Below, piece after piece: positions 30,101 to 40,800 of a stretch of 64,000 nucleotides of DNA. The stretch spans positions 62,001-126,000 of the forward strand of contig WFUF01000003.1 in assembly GCA_015485155.1 (NCBI GenBank), given 5' to 3'. Positions within the stretch are counted from its first letter, which is position 1; the number at the start of each line of letters is the position of its first letter. Under the pieces are notes generated by a model. The model had not been told where the DNA came from. It was given only the letters and a program-made list of their open reading frames with translations, and ran no database searches. A program made the position numbers and the translations under genes. The DNA comes from Robiginitomaculum sp. GTDB taxonomy: Bacteria > Pseudomonadota > Alphaproteobacteria > Caulobacterales > Maricaulaceae.

Positions 30101-31114
30101 TTAATTCTCCAACACTTGTTTAATTGCCCGCATCACCCGTTCTTGCCCCGGGAAATACGCCCACTCATGGGCGTGAGGATATGGTGTATCCCAGCCGGTA
30201 ACCCGTATTATCGGCGCCTCAAGTGCATAAAAACAGTCTTCTTGAATTTGTGCAATCAACTCCGCACCAAAGCCCGATGTCCTTGGCGCTTCGTGCAATA
30301 CTACACATCTTCCGGTCTTGTTTACCGATTTGGCAATGGTTTGCATATCATAGGGGATCAGCGTGCGAAGATCGATCACTTCGGCATCAACACCGGCAAG
30401 ACGAGCTGATTCTTTAGCCACATGCACCATGGTTCCATAGGCTAAAATAGTTAGCTCTGACCCGCCTCGGACAATCTCGGCCTTGTTTATATCCACCGTA
30501 TAATGACCCTTTGGCACTTCGCCCTTTTCATGGGACGACCAGGCCAGGGCCGGTTTATGCGGATCACCATCAAAGGGGCCATTGTATAATCTCTTGGGTT
30601 CAAAAAAGATCACCGGATCATCACATTCAACGGAGGCAATTAACATGCCTTTGGCATCATGGGGGTTGGATGGCATAACAACACGTATGCCCGGAATATG
30701 GGTGAAAAATGCCTCTGGAGACATGGAATGGGTCTGACCGCCATAAATACCGCCGCCGCACGGAGTGCGTATTGTTACCGGCATGGTAAATGCTCCGGCA
30801 GTGCGATAGCGAATACGCGAAAGCTCGGAAATTATTTGATCAAATCCGGGAAAAATATAATCGGCAAACTGAATCTCTGCCACTGGTCGCAAGCCATTGC
30901 TGGCCATGCCAATTGCCATTGCAATAATTGCTGACTCATTGATCGGTGCATCAAATACCCGGTTTAGGCCGTATTTTTCCTGCAAGCCCTCAGTGCAGCC
31001 AAAAACCCCACCAAAATATCCGGCATCCTCACCGAATGAGCAGACGGTTTCATCTTTTTCCATCAATACATCCAGGGCTGAATTGATGGCCTTTATCATC
31101 GTCATTCTGGCCAT
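30101..31114 (-). CDS. bkdA2: Branched-chain 2-oxoacid dehydrogenase E1 beta
   Basis: INSALDVLMEKDETVCSFGEDAGYFGGVFGCTEGLQEKYG; transketolase-like beta subunit. Confidence 0.92.
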   Translation of the reverse strand: MARMTMIKAINSALDVLMEKDETVCSFGEDAGYFGGVFGCTEGLQEKYGLNRVFDAPINESAIIAMAIGMASNGLRPVAEIQFADYIFPGFDQIISELSRIRYRTAGAFTMPVTIRTPCGGGIYGGQTHSMSPEAFFTHIPGIRVVMPSNPHDAKGMLIASVECDDPVIFFEPKRLYNGPFDGDPHKPALAWSSHEKGEVPKGHYTVDINKAEIVRGGSELTILAYGTMVHVAKESARLAGVDAEVIDLRTLIPYDMQTIAKSVNKTGRCVVLHEAPRTSGFGAELIAQIQEDCFYALEAPIIRVTGWDTPYPHAHEWAYFPGQERVMRAIKQVLEN

Positions 31115-31117
31115 GGA

Positions 31118-32359
31118 TTATACTCCCAGATCTTGTCTTTGCCGGCGGATATGCCAGGGCTGTTCCACATAAACATCATCAAAAATACTTGCGGTTGGAC
31201 TAAGTGGCCCTTCGCGTAAAGTTCCAAAGCTCTCCGCTTCCTTATACGCCAGACGCACGGTTTCAGCCTGTTCGCTCAGCATTTTCTCGTGGCGCTTCTT
31301 ATCCCATGCACCAAGTCCGATAAGATGAGCTTTTAATCGCTCAAGCGGATCGCCTAAGGGCCAGCTTTTCCATTCGTCCATGGGGCGGTATTTCCCAGGA
31401 TCATCGGAGGTGGAATGACTTTCACCGCGATAGGTCACGGTTTCAATCAAGGTGGCACCGTGACCGGATCTGGCACGTTTTGCGGCCCATTTGGTGGCTG
31501 CATAAACGGCCAAAGCATCATTACCATCAACCCGTAATGTTGGCAGTCCATAGCCAATGCCGCGAGCAGCAAAGCTGGCCTGATCACCGCCAGCAATCCC
31601 AGCAAAGCTGGAAATTGCCCATTGGTTATTGACCACATTCAAAATTACCGGCGCCTTGTAGACACTGGCCAGAGTAAGTGCGCTGTGAAAGTCACCCTCG
31701 GCTGTGGTACCATCACCTATCCAGCTTGCGGCAATTGCGCTTTCGCCTTTGGCGGCGCTGGCCATTGCCCAGCCCACCGCTTGCGGGAACTGGGTGCAAA
31801 GATTACCGGAAATGGAAAAGAAACTCCCCTCCTTCCATGTATAGTGTACCGGCAATTGGCGGCCCTTTAGATTGTCTCTTGAATTGGAAATGCAATGGCA
31901 CATCATATCAACCATATCTCTGCCTCGGGCAAATAATATTCCCTGCTGGCGGTATGATGGAAATACCATGTCTTCATCGTCCAGCGCCTTGGCAGCGGCC
32001 ACAGCCACTGCTTCTTCACCCAGCGATTTCATATAAAATGACATTTTGCCCTGACGCTGTAATTTGAACATGCGTTCGTCATAGGCGCGAGTCAGGCCCA
32101 TCAGGCGCAGCATCTCCACTAACTCATCCATGTTAAGCGCTGGATCCCACGGGCCGTCGGCATGACCTTTATCATCAAGGACACGAATCAATCCGCCTGC
32201 AAATTCATGGGTTTTTTGTGCTGCGCAATCAATTGCAGGCATAGGAACAGCTCCGGGTGCCGAGCAGTCAATATTTGAAAAGTCCGGGCGTTCACCGGGC
32301 CTTGCTGGCGGTTCGGGCACGAAGAACCCTGTTTTATTTCCGTTTTTTTGTTGCGTCAT
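31118..32359 (-). CDS. bkdA1: Branched-chain 2-oxoacid dehydrogenase E1 alpha
   Basis: GDGTTAEGDFHSALTLASVYKAPVILNVVNNQWAIS TPP motif, YRGESHSTSDDP. Confidence 0.93.
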   Translation of the reverse strand: MTQQKNGNKTGFFVPEPPARPGERPDFSNIDCSAPGAVPMPAIDCAAQKTHEFAGGLIRVLDDKGHADGPWDPALNMDELVEMLRLMGLTRAYDERMFKLQRQGKMSFYMKSLGEEAVAVAAAKALDDEDMVFPSYRQQGILFARGRDMVDMMCHCISNSRDNLKGRQLPVHYTWKEGSFFSISGNLCTQFPQAVGWAMASAAKGESAIAASWIGDGTTAEGDFHSALTLASVYKAPVILNVVNNQWAISSFAGIAGGDQASFAARGIGYGLPTLRVDGNDALAVYAATKWAAKRARSGHGATLIETVTYRGESHSTSDDPGKYRPMDEWKSWPLGDPLERLKAHLIGLGAWDKKRHEKMLSEQAETVRLAYKEAESFGTLREGPLSPTASIFDDVYVEQPWHIRRQRQDLGV

Positions 32360-32502
32360 TCCACTTTCCTTGCGCCGTTATTTGCTTAAAAGGCAGATTC
32401 ACTGGCCTGCGTTCCAATCATTATTACAAAAAAGGATTGTTTTGTCCCAAAAAATCTGCATTATAGTAAAAAATTCCATATACGCCCGTAGTTGAGAAAA
32501 AT

Positions 32503-32985
32503 ATGACCGAGATGATAGATAAGATAGATGCCAAAATTCTAAAAACTTTGCAAGAGGATGCCAGCTTGTCCGTTGCCGAAATTGCGGCAAAGGTAGGCCT
32601 GTCCTCCTCGCCCTGTTGGCGCCGGGTTAAACGGCTTGAGGAAGATGGTATAATTTTACGAAATGTTACCGTCTTGAACAGAACCAAGCTGGGTCTGGCG
32701 TTTGAAGTTTATGCAGAGGTGAAACTTGAACGTCCAACCCGGGCTAATCTGCGTATTTTTGAAAAAACAGTAAGCGCCCTTCCTGAAGTGCTGGAGTGTG
32801 CCACCGTAACCGGCGCCGTGGATTATGTGCTGCGTATTGTTACTACTGACATGCATACTTATGACGATTTTCTGCGTGATAAAATTTTAAGTCTGGATCT
32901 GGTACAAACAGCTTTATCGCGTATTGTCATTCGCTCGGTCAAAGACACCACAGAATTACCGCTAGAGCTTATTGCACCAAAGTAA
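32503..32985 (+). CDS. Lrp/AsnC family regulator (BkdR-like)
   Basis: IDAKILKTLQEDASLSVAEIAAKVGLSSSPCWRRVKRLEEDGII; divergent from bkd operon. Confidence 0.93.
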   Translation: MTEMIDKIDAKILKTLQEDASLSVAEIAAKVGLSSSPCWRRVKRLEEDGIILRNVTVLNRTKLGLAFEVYAEVKLERPTRANLRIFEKTVSALPEVLECATVTGAVDYVLRIVTTDMHTYDDFLRDKILSLDLVQTALSRIVIRSVKDTTELPLELIAPK

Positions 32986-32989
32986 AATC

Positions 32990-33784
32990 ATGAATTTCTG
33001 GCAACCCGCCAAAACAATCGCTGTTTTTGCCCATCCGGGCCATGAATTGCGCTGTTTCGGGTTTTTGCAACATTTTGCGGCCGAGGTTTTATACATAAGC
33101 GATGCTTCTGCCAGTTCCGGCAAATCCAGATTGTCACAATCTGAAAGCCTGTTACAACATAATGGGTTGAACATACCAAGCAATGAACTGGCCGTGTCTG
33201 ATGCAAAGATTTATTCGGCATTGATAAATCAAGATCGTGTCTGGCTTTTGGACTTTTACCAAAAACTATGCCGCAATTTGTGTGCGGCCCGGCCTGATCT
33301 GATTATAACAGACGCTGCAGAAGGATATAATCCGGTTCATGATTTATGTCATTTTCTCACTATGGCTGCGGCCAGGGCATGCAAGTTTTCGGGTAAAATA
33401 ATGGCCACACCGCTAACCCGGCATCCTCATGATCTGGACGGGTTTGATATTTCTGATTGTATGATGCTTGATTTGGATCCTGATCAGGTTGAGACCAAAA
33501 CCGCAGCCATAAACGCATATACTACAGTCGCAGGCGGCCAGTTGGCTGATGAAGCCAAAGCCATGGAAGAGGAATTTGGCCCAAAGGTGCATGGCCGTGA
33601 GGTTTTGTGTCCAGTAATGAGTCTTTCCTGTTATTTTGACAAATATTCAGACAATAGGCCGTATTTTGAAGAATACGGTGAACAACGGGTACAAAGCAAT
33701 AAATACGATCAAATATTGCGTCTGCGCCCACACCTTGCCTTTGCCCTTGAACTTCTGTCAGAATTGCCAGAATGCGAATTTTAA
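32990..33784 (+). CDS. PIG-L/LmbE-like protein with altered active-site motif
   Basis: TIAVFAHPGHELRCFGFL in place of HPDDE; PVHDLCHFLTMAAARA; overlaps downstream glycosyltransferase. Confidence 0.5.
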   Translation: MNFWQPAKTIAVFAHPGHELRCFGFLQHFAAEVLYISDASASSGKSRLSQSESLLQHNGLNIPSNELAVSDAKIYSALINQDRVWLLDFYQKLCRNLCAARPDLIITDAAEGYNPVHDLCHFLTMAAARACKFSGKIMATPLTRHPHDLDGFDISDCMMLDLDPDQVETKTAAINAYTTVAGGQLADEAKAMEEEFGPKVHGREVLCPVMSLSCYFDKYSDNRPYFEEYGEQRVQSNKYDQILRLRPHLAFALELLSELPECEF

Positions 33785-34995
33785 TCACCAATCACACTCT
33801 TGATGCGCGCGCAGGAACCGAAATGTATGTGCGTGATCTGGCTATTGCCTTGCAAAAGCGCGGGCATAACGCCATTTGCTACAGCCCCAAAACCGGTGCA
33901 GTCGGCGCAGAATTACAAGCCAGTGGCATAGAGGTTATTGATGATCTTAACAGGCTGACATCGCCTCCTGATATAATACATGGCCATCACATGACAGCAG
34001 CAGGGGCTGCTTTTTTAACCTTTTTGGAAGTTCCGGCACTGTTTATCTGTCATGGATTGTTGCCTTGGCCTGAAACTCCCTTGATTAACTTTCAGCAAAT
34101 CCGCAAATTTGTGGCAGTAGACGAAGCCAGTCGTGACCGTCTGGTAAGTGACCTTGATCTGGATAAATCTGATATTGCCATTATTCAAAATGGCGTGGAT
34201 CTGGATCGCTTTACCCCGCCTTTAGAGCCGTCGCACAGCCCGGGGCGCCGCAACAGGGCGCTGATATTTTCCAATCAGGCCCAAAACTCCACCATTTCTG
34301 ATTTTGCTGAAGCCTGTGCTGCAAATGGTATTGCTTTGGATATTAAAGGCTCTGGTGTGGGGGATGTAGTGGATCATCCGGAAAGCATTTTAGGCAATTA
34401 TGGACTGGTCTTTGCCAAAGGCCGGGCGGCAATGGAAGCCATGGCTTGTGGCTGTAATGTTATTCTGGCTGACTATGGCAAATGGGGTGGAGCCGTAACG
34501 CCGGATAACTGGCATGAGCTTAGGGTCTTGAACTTTGGATTGCGGGCAATTGATCGCGAACTGGATAAGGATACAATTGCCAAAGAGATATCCGGTATAA
34601 ACTGGGAAAATGGAACATATCTGTCTCAACTGGTGCGTGATCATGCTTCGCTGGATGATATGGTTGAGAAATTGCTTGAAATATATCAATCGCTTGCAAA
34701 TGCTCAGGTGCCCCAGAATTTACGGGGTGACAATGAGGCCAGCCGGTTTGTCCAGAAACTGTCCCCTTATATTTATGAGCGCGACGAATACGCAACCCGG
34801 CTGTACGAAGAAACTAAATTGCGCCTTGGCAATGAAGCTATCAATGCCGGCCTGCTGGTGCAGGCTATGGTTACCATTAAAGATGGCCCCGATCAGGTTT
34901 TGGTGCGCCGACTGGCTGAGCAGGTATTGTTCCTGCAGCCCGGGCATCCGATTGCACTGGAAATCCTGAACAAACAACCACCAAGCGAGGGTTAG
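33772..34995 (+). CDS. GT-B fold glycosyltransferase
   Basis: MRILITNHTLDARAGTEMYVRDLAIALQKRGH; VAVDEASRDRLV; AIIQNGVDLDRF. Confidence 0.85.
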   Translation: MRILITNHTLDARAGTEMYVRDLAIALQKRGHNAICYSPKTGAVGAELQASGIEVIDDLNRLTSPPDIIHGHHMTAAGAAFLTFLEVPALFICHGLLPWPETPLINFQQIRKFVAVDEASRDRLVSDLDLDKSDIAIIQNGVDLDRFTPPLEPSHSPGRRNRALIFSNQAQNSTISDFAEACAANGIALDIKGSGVGDVVDHPESILGNYGLVFAKGRAAMEAMACGCNVILADYGKWGGAVTPDNWHELRVLNFGLRAIDRELDKDTIAKEISGINWENGTYLSQLVRDHASLDDMVEKLLEIYQSLANAQVPQNLRGDNEASRFVQKLSPYIYERDEYATRLYEETKLRLGNEAINAGLLVQAMVTIKDGPDQVLVRRLAEQVLFLQPGHPIALEILNKQPPSEG

Positions 34996-35135
34996 AGTAT
35001 TCTCAGGTTCTAAACACCTAAAATTTGCTCTAGATTCCAGCCACCAAGCGATAGGACATATGATACAATACGCATTTTTTCTACTGTATTTAGATTTTGC
35101 GCGATATGTGAGTTCGATGACGAAACTGCAAGATA

Positions 35136-37712
35136 TTACGGATCGACTTGTTCTGTTTTTATTTCAAATGATGGCACATTCCCCAAAGTGTTTAACTTTC
35201 TTCTGCCTTTAATATAGTTCAGAAAGCCTTCGGTAAGTTCAGCGTTTTGTTTAAGGCTGTCTCGCAATTCCAGCACAAAGCGGTTATCGGGATAATGCTC
35301 TATAAATTTATCTGTTTGGACAAGCGCCTCGTTAATACTACCCAATTTCACCAGACTATATATCAGGTGGGATCTGGCAAAATAAGAATTCGGATCCTCG
35401 TTCAAAGATTGTTCAAGGTACATGACAGCCGCTTCATGATCACCTTTCTGCCCGGCCACATAACCTTTTCCTCTAAGCGCGACCTTATTGTTTTCATCCA
35501 GGGATAGCGCCTTATCGAAATCACTGTTTGCAGAGTAAAAATTTTGTATTCGTGCATGAGCCAAACCACGATTGGCAAAGGGGTAAGGATTGTCAGGATC
35601 AATTTGTGCCGCAGCACTAAAATCATTTATTGCCTGCTGGTAATTCCTCCGGTTCAAATGAAACAGTCCACGATCAATATATTCTGAAACTGTTTCCAGC
35701 TTTTTATTCTTCATGTCTGTGATTTGGTCAGCAGATTTATATAGTACAAAATAGCTTTGCCAATTGTCTGAGCTTTCATCCAATGCCTTAATAAATTCAC
35801 GGGCATGGGTATTGGATATTTCCGGTTCTTTTACCGCTATGGTGCGGGTTAAATGCAAATTTATGTACCCGCCAAAAACATCCCGTTTCAACTCAAGCCC
35901 ATATTTATCCCATGAGAATGGGGCGTGATCATAGGCGGAGCGTGTTCGGGTCTCTGGCAGCATAATTATGGTTTCAAATTTTGCCCGATATGGTTCTGGC
36001 AGTGCCCAGGGAATTTCTCTTTCTTCTTCTCCATCAAGAGAATAAAGAAAGGTGGCCTCAGGGTAATAGGAAAAGAATGGTATTTTAAAATAATCCTTGG
36101 TGAGGCGTTTTTTTGATCGCAGCTTTATGGTTCCAGACATGTCCAGCTTAAAATCACCATTTGCTTCATCAATGGTGGAAGTATTGCTTTGCACGTCAAT
36201 ATCACCGGCACTTGACCAGAAAGTCTTGTACCATTTTGCTTTTTGCTCAGAATCCATCGACGCGGCAGCAGCATTGATCTCTCGAGCCATTCTTCCACGG
36301 ACTTTATATGTGCCGGTTACAGCAAGTTCACCATGAGCCCCCTTACTGGCATCAATCTCCAATTTTGCAAAAAATGAATTATATTCAGGCGCTGTTTGCT
36401 GGATCTTGATCAAAGGGGATCCCTCCTCACGAAGAGGCAGCCCCCACTTGTAAGCCGGTGGCTCTATTCTATCAATGCTGCGATCTTCGGTAAGGGTGCC
36501 GTCTAGCCACACCTCCTTGTCAAATATTTTTGCCCGCACAATGATGTGATCAAAAACGCCTAATACAGGTAATCTGTCATTCAAACCGTCGCCGAAAACC
36601 GTGCTTACCAATACTGGCTCCGCTTCGATTTCCAAATGATCTAATAAAGCCAGCAATAAGGCGGTTTTATCCTTGCAATCGCCATGCTTGTTTGCCCAGG
36701 TTTCTTCGGCTGAGGCGGGAATATAGTCACCTGATCCCAGCCCTACGAACAAATATCTGATTTGCTCCTGAACCAGCCGCAATGCCATAGCTGCCTTGGT
36801 ATCATCAGCTAAATAGGAGTTCTTTGCGATTTTTTCAGCTTCCATGTACAGGTCGGAGCCATATTTTATTTTTGCTGCTTTGGCAAAAAACGGCATATAT
36901 TCTCTAGAAATTTGTGACCAGTCTTCAATATTGGAAACTGCAAGCGCCCCTTTTATATAATACCGAAGTGGTGCTGATGTTTTTGGCTCTTCCAGCTTGA
37001 AACCATCCAGGTTTAATATCAGTTCATGACCTAGTTTCGTTTTTATCAAATCAGGCTCAGGTAAATCAGAGGACACTTGCCATTTCATATTGATGTGTTC
37101 AGGCCAGACTTGACGGATACGCAATTTTTGGGCCCTTTCCTGACCCAGCCTAAAGAATAGCTCGCTGGTGGTTTTTGTGATGGCTGGAGCTTTCGTATCC
37201 AGTGAATAGGCAAAATCGACTATATCCCCCACCATCAGTCCCTCTATTTGAAAAACTGCCGTTTTTATACCGTCGATAAATGAAGCTTCCAGATTTTGCT
37301 CCCGTTGCAAAATGGAAAACTCCTTCCCATTGGCCAGAGCATCAATTTTTTGTTTTCCGCGTAATATAGAAACCCGATGGACGGTAAGACTCTGGCGCGC
37401 AGGATTCCACTGTGCATTAATATTTCCTGCAGGGCTTAAACCGGCGGGCCCGTGAACATAAGCTGCTATTGATATATAAGATTGCCATTTTCCTTTGCCG
37501 TAATAATCCTGCCGATCCAGCAATAATATCTCTGCTCCATCGGTAAAATTTTCAAAATCCGGCTTGGGTATGGGCACCTTCTTTACCCATGCCCCGACCT
37601 TGCCAAAGCCAACACGGTCTAGTTGATCGGTCTTCGCTTCATCTGGATTTTTATGCTCTCCGGTCTCAGAAGTACATGAAGCAAGCAAGGCAAAGACAGC
37701 AAGCAGAAGCAA
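35136..37712 (-). CDS. DUF3857/transglutaminase-like lipoprotein with C-terminal TPRs
   Basis: Lipobox-like LLASC; NKHGDCKDKTALLLALLDHLEIEAEPVLVST transglutaminase-like core; TPRs (AINDFSAAAQIDPDNPYPFANRG). Confidence 0.85.
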   Translation of the reverse strand: MLLLAVFALLASCTSETGEHKNPDEAKTDQLDRVGFGKVGAWVKKVPIPKPDFENFTDGAEILLLDRQDYYGKGKWQSYISIAAYVHGPAGLSPAGNINAQWNPARQSLTVHRVSILRGKQKIDALANGKEFSILQREQNLEASFIDGIKTAVFQIEGLMVGDIVDFAYSLDTKAPAITKTTSELFFRLGQERAQKLRIRQVWPEHINMKWQVSSDLPEPDLIKTKLGHELILNLDGFKLEEPKTSAPLRYYIKGALAVSNIEDWSQISREYMPFFAKAAKIKYGSDLYMEAEKIAKNSYLADDTKAAMALRLVQEQIRYLFVGLGSGDYIPASAEETWANKHGDCKDKTALLLALLDHLEIEAEPVLVSTVFGDGLNDRLPVLGVFDHIIVRAKIFDKEVWLDGTLTEDRSIDRIEPPAYKWGLPLREEGSPLIKIQQTAPEYNSFFAKLEIDASKGAHGELAVTGTYKVRGRMAREINAAAASMDSEQKAKWYKTFWSSAGDIDVQSNTSTIDEANGDFKLDMSGTIKLRSKKRLTKDYFKIPFFSYYPEATFLYSLDGEEEREIPWALPEPYRAKFETIIMLPETRTRSAYDHAPFSWDKYGLELKRDVFGGYINLHLTRTIAVKEPEISNTHAREFIKALDESSDNWQSYFVLYKSADQITDMKNKKLETVSEYIDRGLFHLNRRNYQQAINDFSAAAQIDPDNPYPFANRGLAHARIQNFYSANSDFDKALSLDENNKVALRGKGYVAGQKGDHEAAVMYLEQSLNEDPNSYFARSHLIYSLVKLGSINEALVQTDKFIEHYPDNRFVLELRDSLKQNAELTEGFLNYIKGRRKLNTLGNVPSFEIKTEQVDP

Positions 37713-37859
37713 AACAACTCGGATGGGGCACCTGTAAGCGATAAATATAACTAACTAAAAGTATCACAAGCGTTTTTATAAATCAACTCTGCGTTGTTTT
37801 ATCATTTCCAAAAACTGATGGCCAAATAAATGGGCATTACCCGATGCTGATAAAACGCG

Positions 37860-40800
37860 CTATTGTAACTGCGCTTTTAATTGTGCATCTGGCAAATCAA
37901 ATAATTCTCGCACGATAGGTTGAGACAACCCTACCCTTGGTGTTACCGGCAGGCCCTTTGAAGGATCTGCACCCAGCTTCTTGTAGTCAATCAGGTGCGC
38001 ATACTGTTCCTGAAAATCACTACGAATAATATCAATTGACAGATTTTCATTGGTTTTGAATCTTTTTATGGCAAACTCATCAGGCACCTGAATGAGCCTC
38101 TGCATCTTGCGGGCATTCAGCGCCCTTTCCTGTTTGGTCTTGCCGATTACTGGAAAAATGCCTCCCGGGTCAAAAACATGTACGCGCCATTTGTCTTCTC
38201 CCAGCAGGCGCTCAAATGAAAAATTTGCCGGATGACCATCGGTCCATACATAGCCGGCCTTGTTCAGTTCTCGTGTTGCCGCCTCCAAAGCCAGAGCCTG
38301 ACCCCGTGAAAGCAATTTGCCCGGCTGGGTTTTTAATAATGTTCTGGCTTCTGCTCCCTTGGCAAGATCAACGATTTCAATAACCCGACCATCATTAAGG
38401 CGGTAGACACCACGCTGTTGTGGGGCGTCAATGAAATTGCGATCCAGCGACATATCACTCAGAGCTTTGCGACCAAACAGGTCACTGGCGATTTCATTTT
38501 CAGAGGCTCCAGCCTTGGTAATACGAACCAGCTGGTTGCGAAATTCCGGCAGTCGATATATGGCATTGGTTTGCCCTTCGGCCAGTTTCTCACCCAGACG
38601 AATAGCCTGTCTTTTGCCATCTACCGTAACATATTCAAACACAACATTTTCAGCAATTGTCGTCGAGCGCGCAATTTTGTCATCCCAGGGTAAAAACCGC
38701 GCTTGTTTTTGAGAAAACCCCAAAGGTATGCGTTTGGCGACTTTATCCGGATCTGTTGCCCGGGCCAGTTTGAAGTTTACGGTCTTGCCATCGCGGACAA
38801 TTTTTTTATGAAAGACTGCGGCATCAACATCAACAATAGCACCATATTTAGGATCAAACCCCCGAACCTTTATGGGTACACCACTAGGATCAACCAGAAC
38901 GTCCTCGACGATAAATGACCGGATTTTACCATTAAATTCCAGGCGGGTTTCAACAACCCAGCCCTGATCAAGAGCCAGTTTAATATCAATGGGGGTAACA
39001 TTCTGCGTAAATGATGATTGGATTTTGGATACTTCTATCCCGGATAATTGTAGTCGCCGATTAAGAATTACATCTGGCATAGGCTCGGTAATACCCAGTG
39101 CTGCGGCTCTGGCTTTGAGCGCCGGGTTTTCACTTACCACATCATCCAACACAGCTTTTAAGGCCAGCGAGCCACTGGCCTCATCCATGGATTTACCGGT
39201 TGTGCGCCAAATGGTGTAATTGCCCGCAACGGCGTCAAAATGCGCACTGGCTGATCCTGAGGTTGGTGAAAATACTTTATTGCCACGAAAGCCGGACAGA
39301 CCAGCATCCGGACCATAATCAGATAGCAATTCATTTTGTAAGACCAGAAGGCTGGTATCAGGGCCAAGATTATTGGTTTTGGGAGCGACGAGCTTGACTG
39401 CCATTTTAGGTGGTGATTTTGGAAAATCAGCCTCAGAAACATCCAAATCCACCGGCGTGAAACGCCGGGATAATTGTCGTTTTTGTTCCGGTGTTAATGA
39501 AGGCGGCAGATCAGTTACTTCAGAGACGCTTTTGAGAACTTTTCCAACGCGCTCGCCTGAGGCCTCGACACTGCCAGCAACAATTCGTGCTAATGGTTTG
39601 CCCTGTCTAGCAATGCTCTGACGCGATAATGGTATTCCATCGGCCACACTTTCAGCCGTTCGGATAATTTTGCCCCCGGTGCCCCGATAATGGCGTTTTG
39701 GGGCGACCATATCATACAAATCAGAGCCCGTAAAAATGGCGGAAAACCCATCTACAGCAAGGCCTGCGGCGGTCATCCAGTATTCAAAGTCTGAAACTTT
39801 TTTGCCATAAATGTCCTGGCCTGTGAATACGGTATAGATATCGCCAGCCGGTGAGGCTAGGGCCGAGGCTTCGTAAAGTGTGTAGGTCACACCACTAAAG
39901 AAAGATTTTGAAATATCATTAAGGGCCTGTGTCCCGACATTGCGCATGGCCATATAAACCGCCTTTTGCTCAAAGCAGTTCATGGCACGCATCAATTTAA
40001 GCTGTGATTCCTCGTCTTGTTCCGGGCGCGGGCGAAAAATCGGATTGCCCTGACAATACTGCCAGACCACATTTTTTGCCAGAATAGAGGCATCCGCAGC
40101 CCGTAGTCCGGCATCTTCACCGCCGTAAAAGGCAACAGCATCGCGCCACATGGTCGAGCCACCCGTATTCAGCCGAGCACGATAGGCTTTGCTTCGGACA
40201 ATCTCCAGATCCTTATCCGTATAAAAAATTAACCCTTTTCCGGGGCTAACACTTTGAGAATATGGGCTATGTTGCAAATAGTATGTGGGGCCGGTAGTGC
40301 CGCCAAGATATATTTCACCAATTACTGCCTTGTGTATGTCAACCAACTCAGCGCCGCCGACTTTTAATTCCATCAGAGAGTCATAATTTTTTATCAGCCG
40401 GAGTTTAACCCGGGCAAATTCCTTGGCATTGGCCGGTGCTGAACTTTTTAGAATACTGCTGTATATTTTGCGATAGCGCTCAATTCTGTCGCGTTGACGG
40501 GCTACGGTTGCCTGACTCCATGATGGATAATACTGAAGACGGTAAGCCGCCTTGTTATAAGCAAATTCTACCATTTCACCCGATACACCAGAGAACGGCA
40601 TACAAGAACCCAGACTTTGGCCATCGGTCACAAAGGAGCTAATCCACTCTATCGACATAACAGGGGGCTGGTATCGTGGTCTTCCTTGGCATTTTCCAAG
40701 TGAGACAGGACGCAAGTGCGTGTAGCGGACAATGCCTAAAATTGGATCTTCTGCATTCAAGGTCAGAGTTTGCGTGCTGCCGCTTTGCAAGCCTTTGATG

